Shown: piece by piece, positions 5,899 to 7,073 of the stretch
Layout: every line of letters begins with the position of its first letter
Numbering within the stretch: position 1 is the stretch's first letter
Assembly: GCA_002396505.1 (NCBI GenBank)
Contig: DGYA01000083.1
Location: 39,308 to 46,380, forward strand
Direction: 5' to 3'
DNA length: 7,073 bases
Source of the DNA: Cyanobacteria bacterium UBA5018
GTDB lineage: Bacteria; Cyanobacteriota; Cyanobacteriia; PCC-6307; Cyanobiaceae
Notes under the pieces: generated by a model
The model's database searches: none
What the model was told of the DNA's origin: nothing
What the model saw: only the letters and a program-made list of their open reading frames with translations
Translations under genes and position numbers: made by a program

Positions 5899-7073
5899 AT
5901 GCCCCTTGAGAACAACCATCACGAGCCCTCACAGTATTATGATTTATTCATTTCACATTCCTCTGAGGACAAAGATTCAATTGCGAGACCATTATACCAG
6001 GCACTTATAAGTGAAGGCTTTACTGTTTGGTTTGACTAAGCTGAATTGCGTCTTGGTGATAGCCTTCGCAGAAAAATTGATGATGGGCTCACAAGATGTC
6101 GATACGGGGTAGTTATCCTTAGCCCAAGTTTCTTGGATAGAGATTGGCCAAAACGTGAACTAGACGGGCTAGTTGCACGCGAAACTAATAGTGGACAAAC
6201 AGCCATATTACCCGTATGGCATAATCTTAGCAGTAGTCTGTTGCTGAAATATTCTCCAACCCTATCTGATCGACTAGCCGTTCGTAGCTGCGATGGAATC
6301 AGCCGAATTGTTGATGAGATTAGGCGAAGCCTAATTGAAGCATATCAAGATCAACAAGAAGATTCTTCAGGCTACTTAAGCAATGCTCTTGGATTACAGG
6401 CGGATGAAGAAACATTGCCTCCCATGTTCGACGAGGATATTGTCACGGCTCTTCATCCTCAAAATGGCCCAAGCTTGCATAGGATAGAGGAACTGGTTGA
6501 TAACGACTTCACAACAATATTGCTTCTACATGGCGATGAAGGCACCAATCTAAGGCGACTAGCGTACTGGGTTGCGAATCTGGGCATGTCCTCGAAACTT
6601 AACAAGTTTGTGATGACCCCAGTTCACATTAAGCTAAGGAGAAAGTGCGATCTCAACGATGAGATTAAACAAGCTCTGCACCTCAAGCAACAAACCGTGA
6701 GCAATACAAAAATAAGACAACATTTAGCTGAACGAAAACTGCTTCCGATTGTTGAATGCTTGCCAGCTGTAACAGAAGATGATCTGATCAGCATTTTCAA
6801 CGGTCTCACCAGTTCCTTTACAATCTTTATATGGCACAACAGTACACTACCGTGCTTGTCGCAAATATTGCACACCAGGATTTATCATACTTCTTTTCTT
6901 AGTAACAAGTACGATCAGAGTAACACTTCTAGTCCAGTCAATAATCTTCCTCAAAAAGACTGGGATCGCTTTGTTGGCAGATTAGATGAGCAGCGAGAAC
7001 TTAAACATCTCATGTCACTTGATTGTCACCATAATATAGTTACAGTCAAAGGGATGAGCGGCGTCGGAAAAAC
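5899..7073 (+). pseudogene. TIR domain-STAND NTPase defence protein, interrupted by TAA at codon 47; 3' end outside window
   Basis: From ATG 5899 the frame reads a TIR domain: YDLFISHSSEDKDSIARPLYQAL (strand A and helix A), EGFTVWFD, then TAA (6037-6039). It resumes at once with AELRLGDSLRRKIDDGL and GVVILSPSFLDRDWPKRELDGLV. Relatives usually read WFDE-x-ELRLGDSLRRKID, so the stop probably replaced a Glu codon by one base (GAA to TAA). The putative NADase glutamate of the W-x3-E motif is E87. Residues about 205-235 (ILLLHGDEGTNLRRLAYWV) look like a P-loop that has lost its Lys. WDRFVGRLDEQREL (FVGR from 358) and GMSGVGK (385-391) form the entry of a STAND NTPase at the window edge. No other stop occurs up to 7073. 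TIR-STAND proteins are known anti-phage sensors in which ligand binding activates TIR NAD+ cleavage. The next in-frame ATG is 6424, which would omit the TIR domain. It could be a pseudogene, a readthrough gene or a sequencing error. Confidence 0.75.

Noticed and set aside
6624..6875. 83-codon - strand frame opposite the STAND region
   Set aside because: It has no domain signature and overlaps a well-supported + strand frame.

Overview
This looks like a stretch of a bacterial gene-cassette array: a chromosomal integron, or a cluster of attC sites without a visible integrase. It carries defence-type genes, all on the + strand. The host cannot be named. Base composition is mosaic by eye: moderate GC in the first gene, strongly GC-rich from about 2250 to 4280, moderate from 4550 to 5705, and AT-richer after 5860. 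This suggests pieces of different origin. An ABC-ATPase C-terminal (AAA-associated) fragment and an NHL/Ig-like surface protein would fit a cyanobacterium or a proteobacterium, but that is only a guess.

Layout. (1) 3-1658: the 3' part of a gene for a membrane-anchored protein with an NHL-type beta-propeller. (2) 1659-2084: about 425 bases with no convincing gene. (3) 2085-2176: first attC-like site. (4) 2256-3620: an intact AlbA_2 (Schlafen-like)/GHKL-ATPase/winged-helix protein. It overlaps by ATGA a broken reading frame at 3617-4279, which joins scraps of a type I restriction HsdR N-terminus to the C-terminus of an ABC-transporter ATPase and carries an in-frame TAG. (5) 4280-4550: hairpins, a 12-base direct repeat and the orphan right end of an attC site (cleavage point about 4502/4503). 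(6) 4551-5705: a protein with a CBS-like region, a HEPN R-x4-H motif and a DUF3293 domain, which I read as a candidate HEPN RNase-type effector. (7) 5739-5834: second attC-like site. (8) 5899 to the end: a TIR-STAND NTPase reading frame behind a perfect TATAAT box, broken by an in-frame TAA at codon 47 and cut by the window end at its Walker A motif.

The key structural point is that the two roughly 95-base sites at 2085 and 5739 share a foldable stem. The stem has single unpaired bases only in the left arm and is framed by AAC...GTT-type boxes, which is the architecture of integron attC sites. In addition, the left box of the second site (5739-5747) is the exact 9-base reverse complement of GTTGGAAGG at 4502-4510. 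This defines 4503-5826 as one cassette of ordinary size carrying the CBS-HEPN-DUF3293 gene with its own attC. The genes do not form one pathway. They are better read as independently acquired defence or restriction-associated modules, two of them decayed. All four terminal stops of the reading frames are TGA, while the two internal stops are TAA and TAG. Simple pseudogenisation is the likeliest reason.
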